Shown piece after piece: positions 10,849-18,805 of a stretch of 64,000 nucleotides of DNA (its first letter is position 1; every line of letters starts with the position of its first letter). This stretch comes from an uncultured Clostridia bacterium (GTDB lineage Bacteria > Bacillota > Clostridia > Oscillospirales > Ruminococcaceae): NCBI GenBank assembly GCA_947625735.1, contig CANQPL010000001.1, positions 62,001 to 126,000 of the forward strand, read 5' to 3'. The translations under genes were made by a program, and so were the position numbers. The notes below the pieces were generated by a model that was not told where the DNA came from, made no database searches, and saw only the letters and a program-made list of their open reading frames with translations.

Positions 10849-11343
10849 ATGAAAAAGGTAGCTGTTATCATGGGCTCGGACAGCGATTTTCCTGTGGTGA
10901 AGGGCTGTATATCAGAGCTGAAAAAATACGGTGTTCCTGTGGAGACAAGGGTCATGTCCGCTCACCGTACTCCCGCTCTTGCTGCTGAGTTTGCTTCAAA
11001 TGCAAAGGCAAACGGTTTCGGTGTGATTATCTGTGCTGCGGGAATGGCAGCTCACCTTGCGGGTGTGATTGCGGGAAATACAACTCTGCCCGTGATCGGT
11101 ATTCCCATAAGATCTTCATTTGAGGGACTTGATGCTTTGCTTGCCACTGTTCAGATGCCCTCGGGTATCCCTGTTGCCACCGTTGCTGTCAATGGTGCAA
11201 AGAATGCCGCTGTGCTTGCCGTTCAGATCCTCTCTCTTTCCGACGAAACGCTTTCCCGTCAGCTTGAGGAGGAAAAGCAGAAGATGATCGACGGCGTTAT
11301 TGCTAAGGACAAGGCGATAAGTGCAGAGGCTGACAAGCTGTAA
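10849..11343 (+). CDS. purE: N5-carboxyaminoimidazole ribonucleotide mutase
   Basis: PurE moves the carboxyl group of N5-CAIR to give CAIR in purine synthesis. The 164-residue protein has the GSDSDF phosphate-binding motif near its N-terminus, SAHRTP and the AGMAAHLAG loop with the conserved His, which fit class I PurE. Class I normally works with PurK, which is not in this window. The start at 10849 is chosen because AAAGGAAG at 10834-10841 is 7 bases away; an upstream in-frame start at 10831 overlaps that binding site. First gene of the purine operon. Confidence 0.95.
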   Translation: MKKVAVIMGSDSDFPVVKGCISELKKYGVPVETRVMSAHRTPALAAEFASNAKANGFGVIICAAGMAAHLAGVIAGNTTLPVIGIPIRSSFEGLDALLATVQMPSGIPVATVAVNGAKNAAVLAVQILSLSDETLSRQLEEEKQKMIDGVIAKDKAISAEADKL

Positions 11344-11418
11344 GATATTGAAAGCGGGCTTTATCTTCGCTCGGCAGGATATTGCGGAGGTTATAATAAA
11401 CCTTTAAAGGAGGTTACC

Positions 11419-11451
11419 GTGACAAATTACATCTGCATATTAAAAGTGTGA
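11419..11451 (+). CDS. 10-codon leader ORF upstream of purC
   Basis: GTG at 11419 follows AAAGGAGG (11406-11413) and encodes MTNYICILKV before TGA. The binding site lies in a palindrome CCTTTAAAGG and an AGGTT/AACCT/AGGTT triplet (11391-11415), so it could switch between paired and free states. The context CCGTGA..., a Tyr-Cys-Ile stretch and the strong binding site resemble the purE leader ORF. Function is unknown; a regulatory leader peptide is inferred. About 105 bases separate its stop from purC. Confidence 0.4.
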   Translation: MTNYICILKV

Positions 11452-11556
11452 GAGTGTTTTCTGTCGGGCGGTATCAGAGCGGGAAAAACATAAGAATTGT
11501 ATGGATCTGCTTATTGCGGAAAAATCATAAATATTATTTTTAGGAGGATATTTAAA

Positions 11557-12273
11557 ATGGAAGGAATCATCAAGGGCGAGCAGCTCTACGAGGGAAAGGC
11601 AAAGAAAGTATATGCAACCAACGATCAGGACTATGTTATCGTTGACTACAAGGACGATGCCACTGCTTTTAACGGCGAAAAGAAGGGTACAATCAGAGGT
11701 AAGGGCGTTGTCAACAACAAGATGACCAACTATATGTTCGGTCTTTTGGAAAAGGAGGGGATACCTACTCATCTTGTGGAGGAACTTAGCGAAAGAGAAA
11801 CTCTTGTAAAAAAGGTTGAGATCGTTCCTCTCGAGGTAATTGTCAGAAACGTTGCGGCAGGCAGCTTCTCAAAGAAGCTGGGTATTGCGGAGGGAACGCC
11901 CTTAAAGCAGCCTACACTGGAATTCAGCTACAAAAATGACGATCTGGGCGATCCGTTTATCAATGATTACTATGCTCTCGGTCTGGGACTTGCCACCAAG
12001 GAGGAGATCGACACTATTTCAAAATATGCCTTTGCGGTAAATGATTTCATGCTGAAATTCTTTAAGGAGCATAACATCGACCTTATCGACTTTAAAATAG
12101 AGTTCGGACGTTTTCACGGACAGATCCTCCTTGCAGATGAAATTTCTCCTGATACCTGCCGCTTCTGGGACAGCACTACTCATGAAAAGCTGGATAAGGA
12201 TCGTTTCCGCAGAGATATGGGCGGCGTAGAGGAAGCGTATCAGGAAATGATGAAACGAATTTTCGGTGAGTGA
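11557..12273 (+). CDS. purC: SAICAR synthetase
   Basis: PurC joins aspartate to CAIR using ATP to form SAICAR. The 238-residue product has the N-terminal [10 protein letters not shown] motif and the DFKIEFGR and SPDTCRFWD blocks of the family. AGGAGG at 11542-11547 is 9 bases before the ATG; the frame is open further upstream to 11497, but that adds residues foreign to PurC. The stop overlaps the beginning of the next gene region, suggesting coupled translation. Confidence 0.97.
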   Translation: MEGIIKGEQLYEGKAKKVYATNDQDYVIVDYKDDATAFNGEKKGTIRGKGVVNNKMTNYMFGLLEKEGIPTHLVEELSERETLVKKVEIVPLEVIVRNVAAGSFSKKLGIAEGTPLKQPTLEFSYKNDDLGDPFINDYYALGLGLATKEEIDTISKYAFAVNDFMLKFFKEHNIDLIDFKIEFGRFHGQILLADEISPDTCRFWDSTTHEKLDKDRFRRDMGGVEEAYQEMMKRIFGE

Positions 12274-12275
12274 TC

Positions 12276-13694
12276 ATGGGAGGATTTTTCGGAGCAGTTT
12301 CCCATAATGACTGCATAAGCGATGTATTTTTCGGTACGGATTATCATTCCCACCTGGGCACAAGGAGAGGCGGAATGACAGCCTACGACCCCGAAAAGGG
12401 CTTTCAGAGAAGCATTCACAGCATAGAAAATTCACCTTTCCGCACCAAATTTGAAGCGGATATAAGCTCTATGCGGGGAAAGCTCTGTATAGGCTCTATA
12501 AGCGATACCGACCCGCAGCCCATTCTCCTGCGTTCAAAGCTGGGAATATATGCGGTATGCAATATCGGCATCATTAATAACGCTGAAAAACTGCGGGAGG
12601 AGATGCTTGACGGCAGCTGTACCAGCTTTGAAGCCATGAGCAGCGGCAAGGTCAATTCCAGCGCTCTTATCGGCGCTCTCATATCCTGCAAGGATTCCTT
12701 TGAGGAGGGTATCCGCTATGCACAGGAAAGGGTAGAGGGTACAATGTCTCTGCTGATACTTACCACAGACGGCATTATTGCTGCCCGTGACAAGCTGGGT
12801 AGACTTCCAATTGTTATAGGAAAGCGTTCGGACGGCTTCTGCTGTTCCTTTGAATCCTTTGCTTTCCAGAAATTAGGGTATGAAACATACAGGGAGCTTC
12901 TTCCCGGTGAGATTGTAAAGCTCTCTGCGGACGGCTGTCAGGTACTGTCAGAGGGACATACCGACATGAAGATATGCACATTTCTCTGGACATATTACGG
13001 TTATCCCAATTCAATTTACGAGGGCGTTACGGTGGAAACTATGAGAACGAGAAACGGCGAGATCATGGCTGAAACCGATATAAAGAACGGAAAGCTGCCT
13101 GATGTGGATTATATATGCGGCGTTCCTGATTCGGGCGTTCCTCATGCTATCGGCTATTCAAACCGAAGCGGTATACCCTTTGCAAGACCGTTTATTAAAT
13201 ATACCCCCACATGGCCCCGCAGCTTTATGCCTCAGAGTCAGGCAATGCGCAACCGTGTGGCAAAGATGAAGCTGATTCCCGTTCATGAGCTTATCGAGGG
13301 GAAAAAGCTCCTGTTTGTGGACGATAGTATTGTCAGAGGTACACAGATGAGGGAGACGGTGGATTTTCTCTATGCCAACGGTGCAAAAGAGGTACATATG
13401 CGCTCTGCCTGTCCTCCGATCATGTACGGCTGCAAATATCTTAACTTTTCAAGAAGCACCTCGGAGCTTGACCTTATAGCACGTAAGATCGTTGACGAGC
13501 TTGAGGGAGCAAAGGGCGTTGAATTTATCGAGGAGTACAGCGATACGAATACTCAGAGAGGAAAACGGCTCAGAGATGAGATATGCAAACGTCTCAGGCT
13601 CACTTCTCTGGAATTTCAATCCCTTGAGGGGACTGTAAAGGCTGTAGGGCTTGACGGCTGTAAGCTGTGCAGCTATTGCTGGAACGGAAAGTAA
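12276..13694 (+). CDS. PurF paralog with a degenerate glutaminase site
   Basis: This 472-residue protein aligns with amidophosphoribosyltransferase along its length, but the N-terminus reads MGGFFG where active PurF has (M)CGVFG, so the catalytic Cys is Gly. The other glutaminase blocks are also lost: HVRYSTTG is SISDTD and HNGNLTN is CNIGIINN. The phosphoribosyltransferase half is intact, with the PRPP loop FVDDSIVRGTQ near residues 347-357, and the C-terminal CxxCxYC tail resembles the iron-sulfur ligands of Bacillus-type PurF. It directly precedes the normal purF. It may be an ammonia-dependent enzyme or a regulatory partner of PurF; this is inference. GTG at 12270 is an alternative start overlapping purC. 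Confidence 0.85.
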   Translation: MGGFFGAVSHNDCISDVFFGTDYHSHLGTRRGGMTAYDPEKGFQRSIHSIENSPFRTKFEADISSMRGKLCIGSISDTDPQPILLRSKLGIYAVCNIGIINNAEKLREEMLDGSCTSFEAMSSGKVNSSALIGALISCKDSFEEGIRYAQERVEGTMSLLILTTDGIIAARDKLGRLPIVIGKRSDGFCCSFESFAFQKLGYETYRELLPGEIVKLSADGCQVLSEGHTDMKICTFLWTYYGYPNSIYEGVTVETMRTRNGEIMAETDIKNGKLPDVDYICGVPDSGVPHAIGYSNRSGIPFARPFIKYTPTWPRSFMPQSQAMRNRVAKMKLIPVHELIEGKKLLFVDDSIVRGTQMRETVDFLYANGAKEVHMRSACPPIMYGCKYLNFSRSTSELDLIARKIVDELEGAKGVEFIEEYSDTNTQRGKRLRDEICKRLRLTSLEFQSLEGTVKAVGLDGCKLCSYCWNGK

Positions 13695-13757
13695 ATGTAT
13701 GTTTTGATAATGATGAAGCAGGGCTGCAAGCTGTGCAGCTATTGCCGGAACGGAAAG
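13656..13757 (+). repeat. 36-bp direct repeat at the PurF paralog 3' end
   Basis: Two copies, 13656-13691 and 13722-13757, match at 34 of 36 positions with 30 bases between them. The first encodes the last residues of the PurF paralog (GCKLCSYCWNGK). The second lies in the gap before purF and still encodes the same peptide. Confidence 0.92.
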
Positions 13758-13763
13758 GAATGA
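13713..13763 (+). CDS. 16-codon ORF copying the PurF-paralog tail
   Basis: ATG at 13713 opens MKQGCKLCSYCRNGKE and stops at 13763, seven bases before purF. It repeats the cysteine-rich tail of the preceding gene. It may be only a duplication scar, or a short translated element coupling ribosomes to purF. No good ribosome binding site precedes it. Confidence 0.3.
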   Translation: MKQGCKLCSYCRNGKE

Positions 13764-13769
13764 GTGTGA

Positions 13770-15197
13770 ATGCAGACGGGTATTCATGAGGAATGCGGTG
13801 TATTCGGCATATACAGTCCCAAAGAAACGAATGTTGCAATGCAGACATATGTGGGACTTTACGCTCTCCAGCACAGGGGGCAGGAATCCTGCGGCATAGT
13901 GGTAAATGATTCGGGTGTGTTCAGCTACTATAAGGATCTGGGACTTGTTCACGAGGTTTTTGATAAGGACAGGCTCACGGCTTTAGGGGAGGGAAATATT
14001 GCCATAGGTCATGTGCGGTACTCCACTACCGGAGTACCCAACCGCTCCAATGCTCAGCCGTTAGTGGTGCGCCATGTAAAGGGACCTATGGCTATAGCCC
14101 ATAACGGCAATCTTACCAATGCCTATGAGCTGCGGACGGAGTATGAGCTTAAAGGCGCAATTTTTCACAGCACCAATGACACTGAGGTCATATCCTATGC
14201 CATTACCGAGGAACGTCTTAAAACCTCCTCCATTGAAAAGGCAGTAGAGGGGGCAATGGCAAAGCTCAGGGGAGCATATTCTCTTGTAGTCATGAGTCCT
14301 CAGAAGCTCATCGCCGCAAGGGATCCGGTAGGATTTCACCCCCTTTCTCTGGGAAAGCTGGGTGACTCCTATGTCATATCCTCGGAAACCTGCGCTTTTG
14401 ACAGTATCGGAGCTGAATTTATACGGGATATCCGCCCCGGGGAGATACTGGTAATTGATGAAAACGGTCTGCGCTCTATCGAAACTTATGTAAAGCCGAA
14501 GCCATGTCTTTGTGTGTTCGAGTATGTTTATTTTGCCCGTCCCGATTCTGTTATCGAGGGTTCAAGCGTACATAGGGCAAGACTCAGGGCAGGAGAGTTT
14601 CTCTGGAAGGAGCATCCTGTAGAGGCAGATGTGGTTATAGGAGTTCCCGACAGCGGTCTTGATGCGGCACTGGGATTTGCAAATGCCTCGGGGATACCAT
14701 ATGGAGTGGGATTTATCAAAAACCGCTATGTGGGCAGAACATTTATCCAGCCCGGGCAGATGGAGCGTACAAATTCCGTTAAGATAAAGCTCAATGTGGT
14801 AAGGGAAACTATAAAAGGAAAAAGAGTAGTGCTTATTGATGACAGCATTGTAAGAGGCACTACCTCACGCCGTATCGTAAATCTTATCAGGGAGGCAGGT
14901 GCAAAGGAGATACACGTCCGCATATCCTGTCCGCCGTTTATCAATCCTTGTTATTTTGGCACGGACATTGACAGCAAGGAAAATCTTATTGCCTGCCGTA
15001 TGAGCATTGATGAGATAAGAAAGGAAATAGGTGCGGATACCTTGGGTTATCTGAGCGTTGAGGGCGTAAAGAGCCTTGCTCCTCAGTCAAATTGTGATTT
15101 CTGTGTGGGCTGCTTTACAGGTGAGTATCCCGCTCCCGTACCAAAGGAAATACCAAAGGATAAATTTGAGTTTAAAATCAAGAAAACAAACAGCTAA
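13770..15197 (+). CDS. purF: amidophosphoribosyltransferase
   Basis: PurF makes phosphoribosylamine from PRPP and glutamine, the first committed step of purine synthesis. The 475-residue protein has a short propeptide (MQTGIHEE) before the catalytic C9 of CGVFG, then HVRYSTTG, HNGNLTN, the PRPP loop LIDDSIVRGTTS and the iron-sulfur ligand cysteines ending in NCDFCVGC. This is the Bacillus-type enzyme, in which the propeptide is cleaved and a [4Fe-4S] cluster is oxygen sensitive. AAAGGA lies about 10 bases before the ATG. Its paralog lies immediately upstream. Confidence 0.97.
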   Translation: MQTGIHEECGVFGIYSPKETNVAMQTYVGLYALQHRGQESCGIVVNDSGVFSYYKDLGLVHEVFDKDRLTALGEGNIAIGHVRYSTTGVPNRSNAQPLVVRHVKGPMAIAHNGNLTNAYELRTEYELKGAIFHSTNDTEVISYAITEERLKTSSIEKAVEGAMAKLRGAYSLVVMSPQKLIAARDPVGFHPLSLGKLGDSYVISSETCAFDSIGAEFIRDIRPGEILVIDENGLRSIETYVKPKPCLCVFEYVYFARPDSVIEGSSVHRARLRAGEFLWKEHPVEADVVIGVPDSGLDAALGFANASGIPYGVGFIKNRYVGRTFIQPGQMERTNSVKIKLNVVRETIKGKRVVLIDDSIVRGTTSRRIVNLIREAGAKEIHVRISCPPFINPCYFGTDIDSKENLIACRMSIDEIRKEIGADTLGYLSVEGVKSLAPQSNCDFCVGCFTGEYPAPVPKEIPKDKFEFKIKKTNS

Positions 15198-15238
15198 AAA
15201 AACCGCAGCTTAATGCGGCGAAAGGAATGATCTTATAA

Positions 15239-16273
15239 ATGAAAAGCTATTCTGAAAGCTACAAGGAGGCAGGCGTTGACGTTACTGCGGGGTATAAGGC
15301 GGTAGAGCTTATGAAGGCTCATGTTGCACGTACCATGACAGACGGCGTACTGTCGGGGATAGGCGGCTTCGGAGGACTGTTCGAGATAGATATGACGGAC
15401 ATAAAAAGACCCGTACTTGTTTCGGGAACAGACGGCGTGGGAACTAAGCTGAAGCTGGCTTTTCTCATGGATAAGCACGATACGGTGGGTATCGACTGTG
15501 TTGCCATGTGTGTAAACGACATAATATGCTGCGGAGCAAAGCCTCAGTTTTTCCTTGATTATATAGCAGTAGGGAAAAACTACCCCGAAAAGATAGCACA
15601 GATCGTTTCGGGCGTTGCAGAGGGCTGCGTACAGGCGGGCTGCGCTCTTATCGGCGGAGAAACTGCGGAGATGCCGGGATTTTATCCTGAAAATGAGTAT
15701 GATCTGGCGGGCTTTTCTGTAGGCGTGGTGGATAAGGAAAAAATTCTTGACCCCTCCGTACAAAAGGCAGGCGATGCGGTCATTGCCATAAAATCAAGCG
15801 GTGTTCATTCCAACGGTTTTTCACTTGTGAGAAAGGTTTTTGCTATCAATGAGCAGAATCTTCATCGTCATCAGTCGGATATCGGTACAACTCTGGGCGA
15901 ATGTCTGCTGACACCAACTAAAATCTATGTAAAGGCGGTCATGAAGCTGCTGGAGAGTGTAAAGGTAAAATCCATAAGCCACATTACAGGCGGCGGGTTC
16001 TATGAAAATATTCCCCGTTCTCTGCCCGCAGGAATTTCCGCTAAGATCGACAGGAATGCTGTTCAGGTACTTCCCATATTTGACCTTATCGCAAGAACGG
16101 GTAAGATCCCCGAGAGAGATATGTTCAATACCTTTAATATGGGTGTTGGCATGGTGGTTGTTGTTGACAAGGCAGATGCGGATAAGGCTGTTGCTGCAAT
16201 TAAGAGTGCGGGCGAAGATGCTTACGTTATGGGCGAGCTGGTGAACAGTGACGAGGGAGTTATCATCTGCTGA
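15239..16273 (+). CDS. purM: phosphoribosylformylglycinamidine cyclo-ligase
   Basis: PurM closes the imidazole ring to give AIR with ATP. The 344-residue protein has YKEAGVDV at the N-terminus, GTDGVGTK, the HSNGFSLVR block and [10 protein letters not shown], all diagnostic of AIR synthetase. AAAGGA at 15221-15226 is 12 bases before the ATG, slightly far. A small hairpin (CCGCA/TGCGG, 15203-15218) sits between purF and this binding site without a U-tract. Confidence 0.97.
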   Translation: MKSYSESYKEAGVDVTAGYKAVELMKAHVARTMTDGVLSGIGGFGGLFEIDMTDIKRPVLVSGTDGVGTKLKLAFLMDKHDTVGIDCVAMCVNDIICCGAKPQFFLDYIAVGKNYPEKIAQIVSGVAEGCVQAGCALIGGETAEMPGFYPENEYDLAGFSVGVVDKEKILDPSVQKAGDAVIAIKSSGVHSNGFSLVRKVFAINEQNLHRHQSDIGTTLGECLLTPTKIYVKAVMKLLESVKVKSISHITGGGFYENIPRSLPAGISAKIDRNAVQVLPIFDLIARTGKIPERDMFNTFNMGVGMVVVVDKADADKAVAAIKSAGEDAYVMGELVNSDEGVIIC

Positions 16274-16291
16274 TAAAAAAGGAGCAAAGCA

Positions 16292-16660
16292 ATGAAAGAG
16301 CCTTATCTCAGAGCGGCAATGATCGCAGGTACAATTGCTCTTTTCTGGATAATTCCGTCACTCAATGTCTTGGGGATCATTGCCTACGTGCTGTCATGGT
16401 CTGCTTATTCGAGAAGCTCGGGAAAAAGCGCAGCAAACGCCATGAAACTCTATATCGGTGCGGCAGCGGTCAGCGTACCCTTTGCTGTGCTTATGCTCTT
16501 TCTTATCATGAAGATATTTCAAAACAGGGGACTTGTAATAGGAGCTGCTGCAGCGGCGGCTGTAGGAGTGTTTTTGCTGATACTTGCTGCTGTGATGAGC
16601 GGCAGAGGGGCAAAGTCACTGAAAAATAAAGGTAAGGACGAGGACGGATTTTTTGAATAA
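16292..16660 (+). CDS. small integral membrane protein, unknown
   Basis: The 122-residue product has three or four predicted membrane spans (about residues 8-24, 26-34, 51-70 and 80-104) and a short polar C-terminal tail rich in Lys and acidic residues. AAGGAG lies about 10 bases before the ATG. It sits between purM and purN in the same direction, so it is co-transcribed with purine genes. I do not recognise the family; nothing in it suggests a purine enzyme. Confidence 0.75.
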   Translation: MKEPYLRAAMIAGTIALFWIIPSLNVLGIIAYVLSWSAYSRSSGKSAANAMKLYIGAAAVSVPFAVLMLFLIMKIFQNRGLVIGAAAAAAVGVFLLILAAVMSGRGAKSLKNKGKDEDGFFE

Positions 16661-16678
16661 ACCGAAAGGCGGTAAGGT

Positions 16679-17305
16679 ATGAAGAATATTATCGTGCTGG
16701 TATCGGGCGGCGGCACAAATTTACAGGCTCTGATAGATGCCGAAAAAAGGGGAGATATCAGGGGAGGCAGGATAACCTGTGTTATCTCCTCAAAAGCAGA
16801 TGCTTACGCTCTGGAGCGTGCTGAGAAGAACGGCATAAAGACTGTTATCCTTGCGAGAAAAGATTATGCCGATGTTCACGAGTACAGCAAGGCTATGCTT
16901 GATGTCCTTGACAGTGAAAAGGCTGATCTGGTGGTCTATGCGGGATTTATGACTATACTTGATGAGACAGTCTGTCGGGCATATCCCAACAAGATGATGA
17001 ACGTTCACCCCGCACTTATTCCGTCCTTCTGCGGAAAGGGGTTTTACGGACTACATGTGCATGAAGCTGTTCTCGAAAAGGGTGTCAAGGTCACAGGTGC
17101 AACGGTTCATTTTGTAACGGAGGAGTGTGACGGAGGACCTATCATACTTCAGGACACTGTTCCTGTTCTGAACGGCGACACCCCCGAGATCCTGCAAAAA
17201 CGAGTCATGGAAAATGTGGAATGGAAAATCCTTCCAAAGGCTGTGGCACTGTTCTGCGAGGATAAAATAAAAATTGAAAACGGCAGGGCATACGTGAATG
17301 AATGA
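16679..17305 (+). CDS. purN: phosphoribosylglycinamide formyltransferase
   Basis: PurN transfers the formyl group of 10-formyl-tetrahydrofolate to GAR. The 208-residue enzyme begins with VSGGGTNLQAL, the phosphate-binding loop, and has the catalytic NVHPALIPSF block and GATVHFV followed by the Asp of ECDGG. Its last 8 bases overlap the start of the methyltransferase gene, so translation is probably coupled. Confidence 0.96.
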   Translation: MKNIIVLVSGGGTNLQALIDAEKRGDIRGGRITCVISSKADAYALERAEKNGIKTVILARKDYADVHEYSKAMLDVLDSEKADLVVYAGFMTILDETVCRAYPNKMMNVHPALIPSFCGKGFYGLHVHEAVLEKGVKVTGATVHFVTEECDGGPIILQDTVPVLNGDTPEILQKRVMENVEWKILPKAVALFCEDKIKIENGRAYVNE

Positions 17306-18050
17306 GGAAAGATTTACAGGTAAAGCAGAGGTGTATGACAAGAACCGACCGTCCTATCCCAATGAAATAATTGATTTTCTTTTTGAAAAAACCAACGCTG
17401 TGAATGTTGCCGACATAGGCGCAGGGACGGGGATATTCACGAAATGTCTGTCAAAACGTTTTAAAAATATCACCGCCGTTGAACCGAACAGGGATATGCT
17501 GGAAAATCTGCAAAGAAACGTACCCTTTGCCCGTATCGTGAATGCTCCCGCTGAAAATACGGGACTTGAAGAAAAAGGCTTCGGACTGGTTACGGCAGCG
17601 CAGGCGTTCCACTGGTTTGACCGTGAGAAATTCAAGTCCGAATGTATCCGCATACTTACACCAAAGGGGCGGCTTGCAATTATCTTTAACACTCCTGAGG
17701 AAAGCGATTTCAGAGTCCGGCGTAACAGGATATTTGAAAAGTACTGCGGCATGAGCGACAGCAGGAAATTGTCAGGCTCCGGTGAGTCGGACATAACCTG
17801 TTATCTTCGGAATGTTTATTTTTCTCAGATCGAGATCTTTCATGCAGATAATCCCGTGTTCATGGACGAGGAAAGGTTTATCGGGCTCTCACTTTCCCAT
17901 TCCTATGCCATAAAAAGTGACGACCCTGATTATGAAAATTTTATTGCAGAGTTAAGAGAGGCGTTTTATAAATTCAGCCGTAACGGCACTGTTGAAATGC
18001 CGCAGGATACGGTCTGCTTTTTAGGAAAATTTCAGGAGGTATCAGTATGA
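17298..18050 (+). CDS. class I SAM-dependent methyltransferase
   Basis: A 250-residue protein of the Methyltransf_11 type. Motif I ADIGAGTGIF (about residues 37-46) and the acidic end of strand 2 (VEPNR) bind S-adenosylmethionine; AFHWFD is the post-motif typical of small-molecule or lipid methyltransferases. It overlaps purN and the next gene by a few bases, so it belongs to the purine operon. The substrate is unknown. Confidence 0.85.
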   Translation: MNEERFTGKAEVYDKNRPSYPNEIIDFLFEKTNAVNVADIGAGTGIFTKCLSKRFKNITAVEPNRDMLENLQRNVPFARIVNAPAENTGLEEKGFGLVTAAQAFHWFDREKFKSECIRILTPKGRLAIIFNTPEESDFRVRRNRIFEKYCGMSDSRKLSGSGESDITCYLRNVYFSQIEIFHADNPVFMDEERFIGLSLSHSYAIKSDDPDYENFIAELREAFYKFSRNGTVEMPQDTVCFLGKFQEVSV

Positions 18051-18763
18051 TAACAAAAACCATTGCAGAAGAACTTACAAGTATGGATTACCACGGACGA
18101 GGGATACTTATAGGAAAGTCCGCAGACGGAAAGCACGCAGTCACCGCATATTTTATCATGGGCAGAAGTGAGAACAGCCGCAACCGTGTGTTTGTGGAGG
18201 ACGGCGAGGGGATAAGGACACAGGCGTTTGACCCGTCTAAAATGACCGATCCTCACCTTATTATCTATGCCCCCGTTCGTGTTCTGGGGAACAAGACAAT
18301 TGTTACCAACGGCGATCAGACCGACACAATTTATGAACTTATGGATAAGCAGATGACCTTTGAACAGGCACTGCGCACAAGAGAATTTGAGGACGATGCC
18401 CCCAACTTCACACCGAGAATTTCGGGTATCATTCGTCTTGACAACGGAAAAATGAACTTTGCTATGTCCATTCTCAAAAGTGCCGAGGGGGACAGCAGCT
18501 CTGTTCAGAGATATACATTTGCCTACAGCGATCCTATCTGCGGAAAAGCAAAGTTTATCCATACCTATGCTGGTGCGGGAGATCCGCTCCCGAGCTTTGA
18601 GGGAGAGCCTAAAAATATTGAGCTTCCCAATCTTTCAATTGATGAGATGACAAAGCTCATCTGGGATAATCTGAACGCCGACAACAAGGTTTCGCTGTTT
18701 GTAAGGTACATAGATCTTGATACGGGAAAATACGATTCCCGCATTGTCAATAAAAACGGCTGA
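18047..18763 (+). CDS. purO: IMP cyclohydrolase, PurO-like
   Basis: This 238-residue protein resembles the archaeal-type IMP cyclohydrolase family (IMP_cyclohyd), which closes FAICAR to IMP. Supporting blocks are YHGRGI near residue 15, AYFIMGRSENSRNR around residues 41-54 and the late SLFVRYIDL. It is unrelated to the N-terminal domain of PurH, and the next gene carries only the transformylase half of PurH, so the pair replaces bifunctional PurH. It overlaps the methyltransferase gene by 4 bases. Confidence 0.8.
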   Translation: MITKTIAEELTSMDYHGRGILIGKSADGKHAVTAYFIMGRSENSRNRVFVEDGEGIRTQAFDPSKMTDPHLIIYAPVRVLGNKTIVTNGDQTDTIYELMDKQMTFEQALRTREFEDDAPNFTPRISGIIRLDNGKMNFAMSILKSAEGDSSSVQRYTFAYSDPICGKAKFIHTYAGAGDPLPSFEGEPKNIELPNLSIDEMTKLIWDNLNADNKVSLFVRYIDLDTGKYDSRIVNKNG

Positions 18764-18805
18764 TCTGAGTATATCTTTGAAAAATAACCACAGGAGGAAT
18801 TTACA

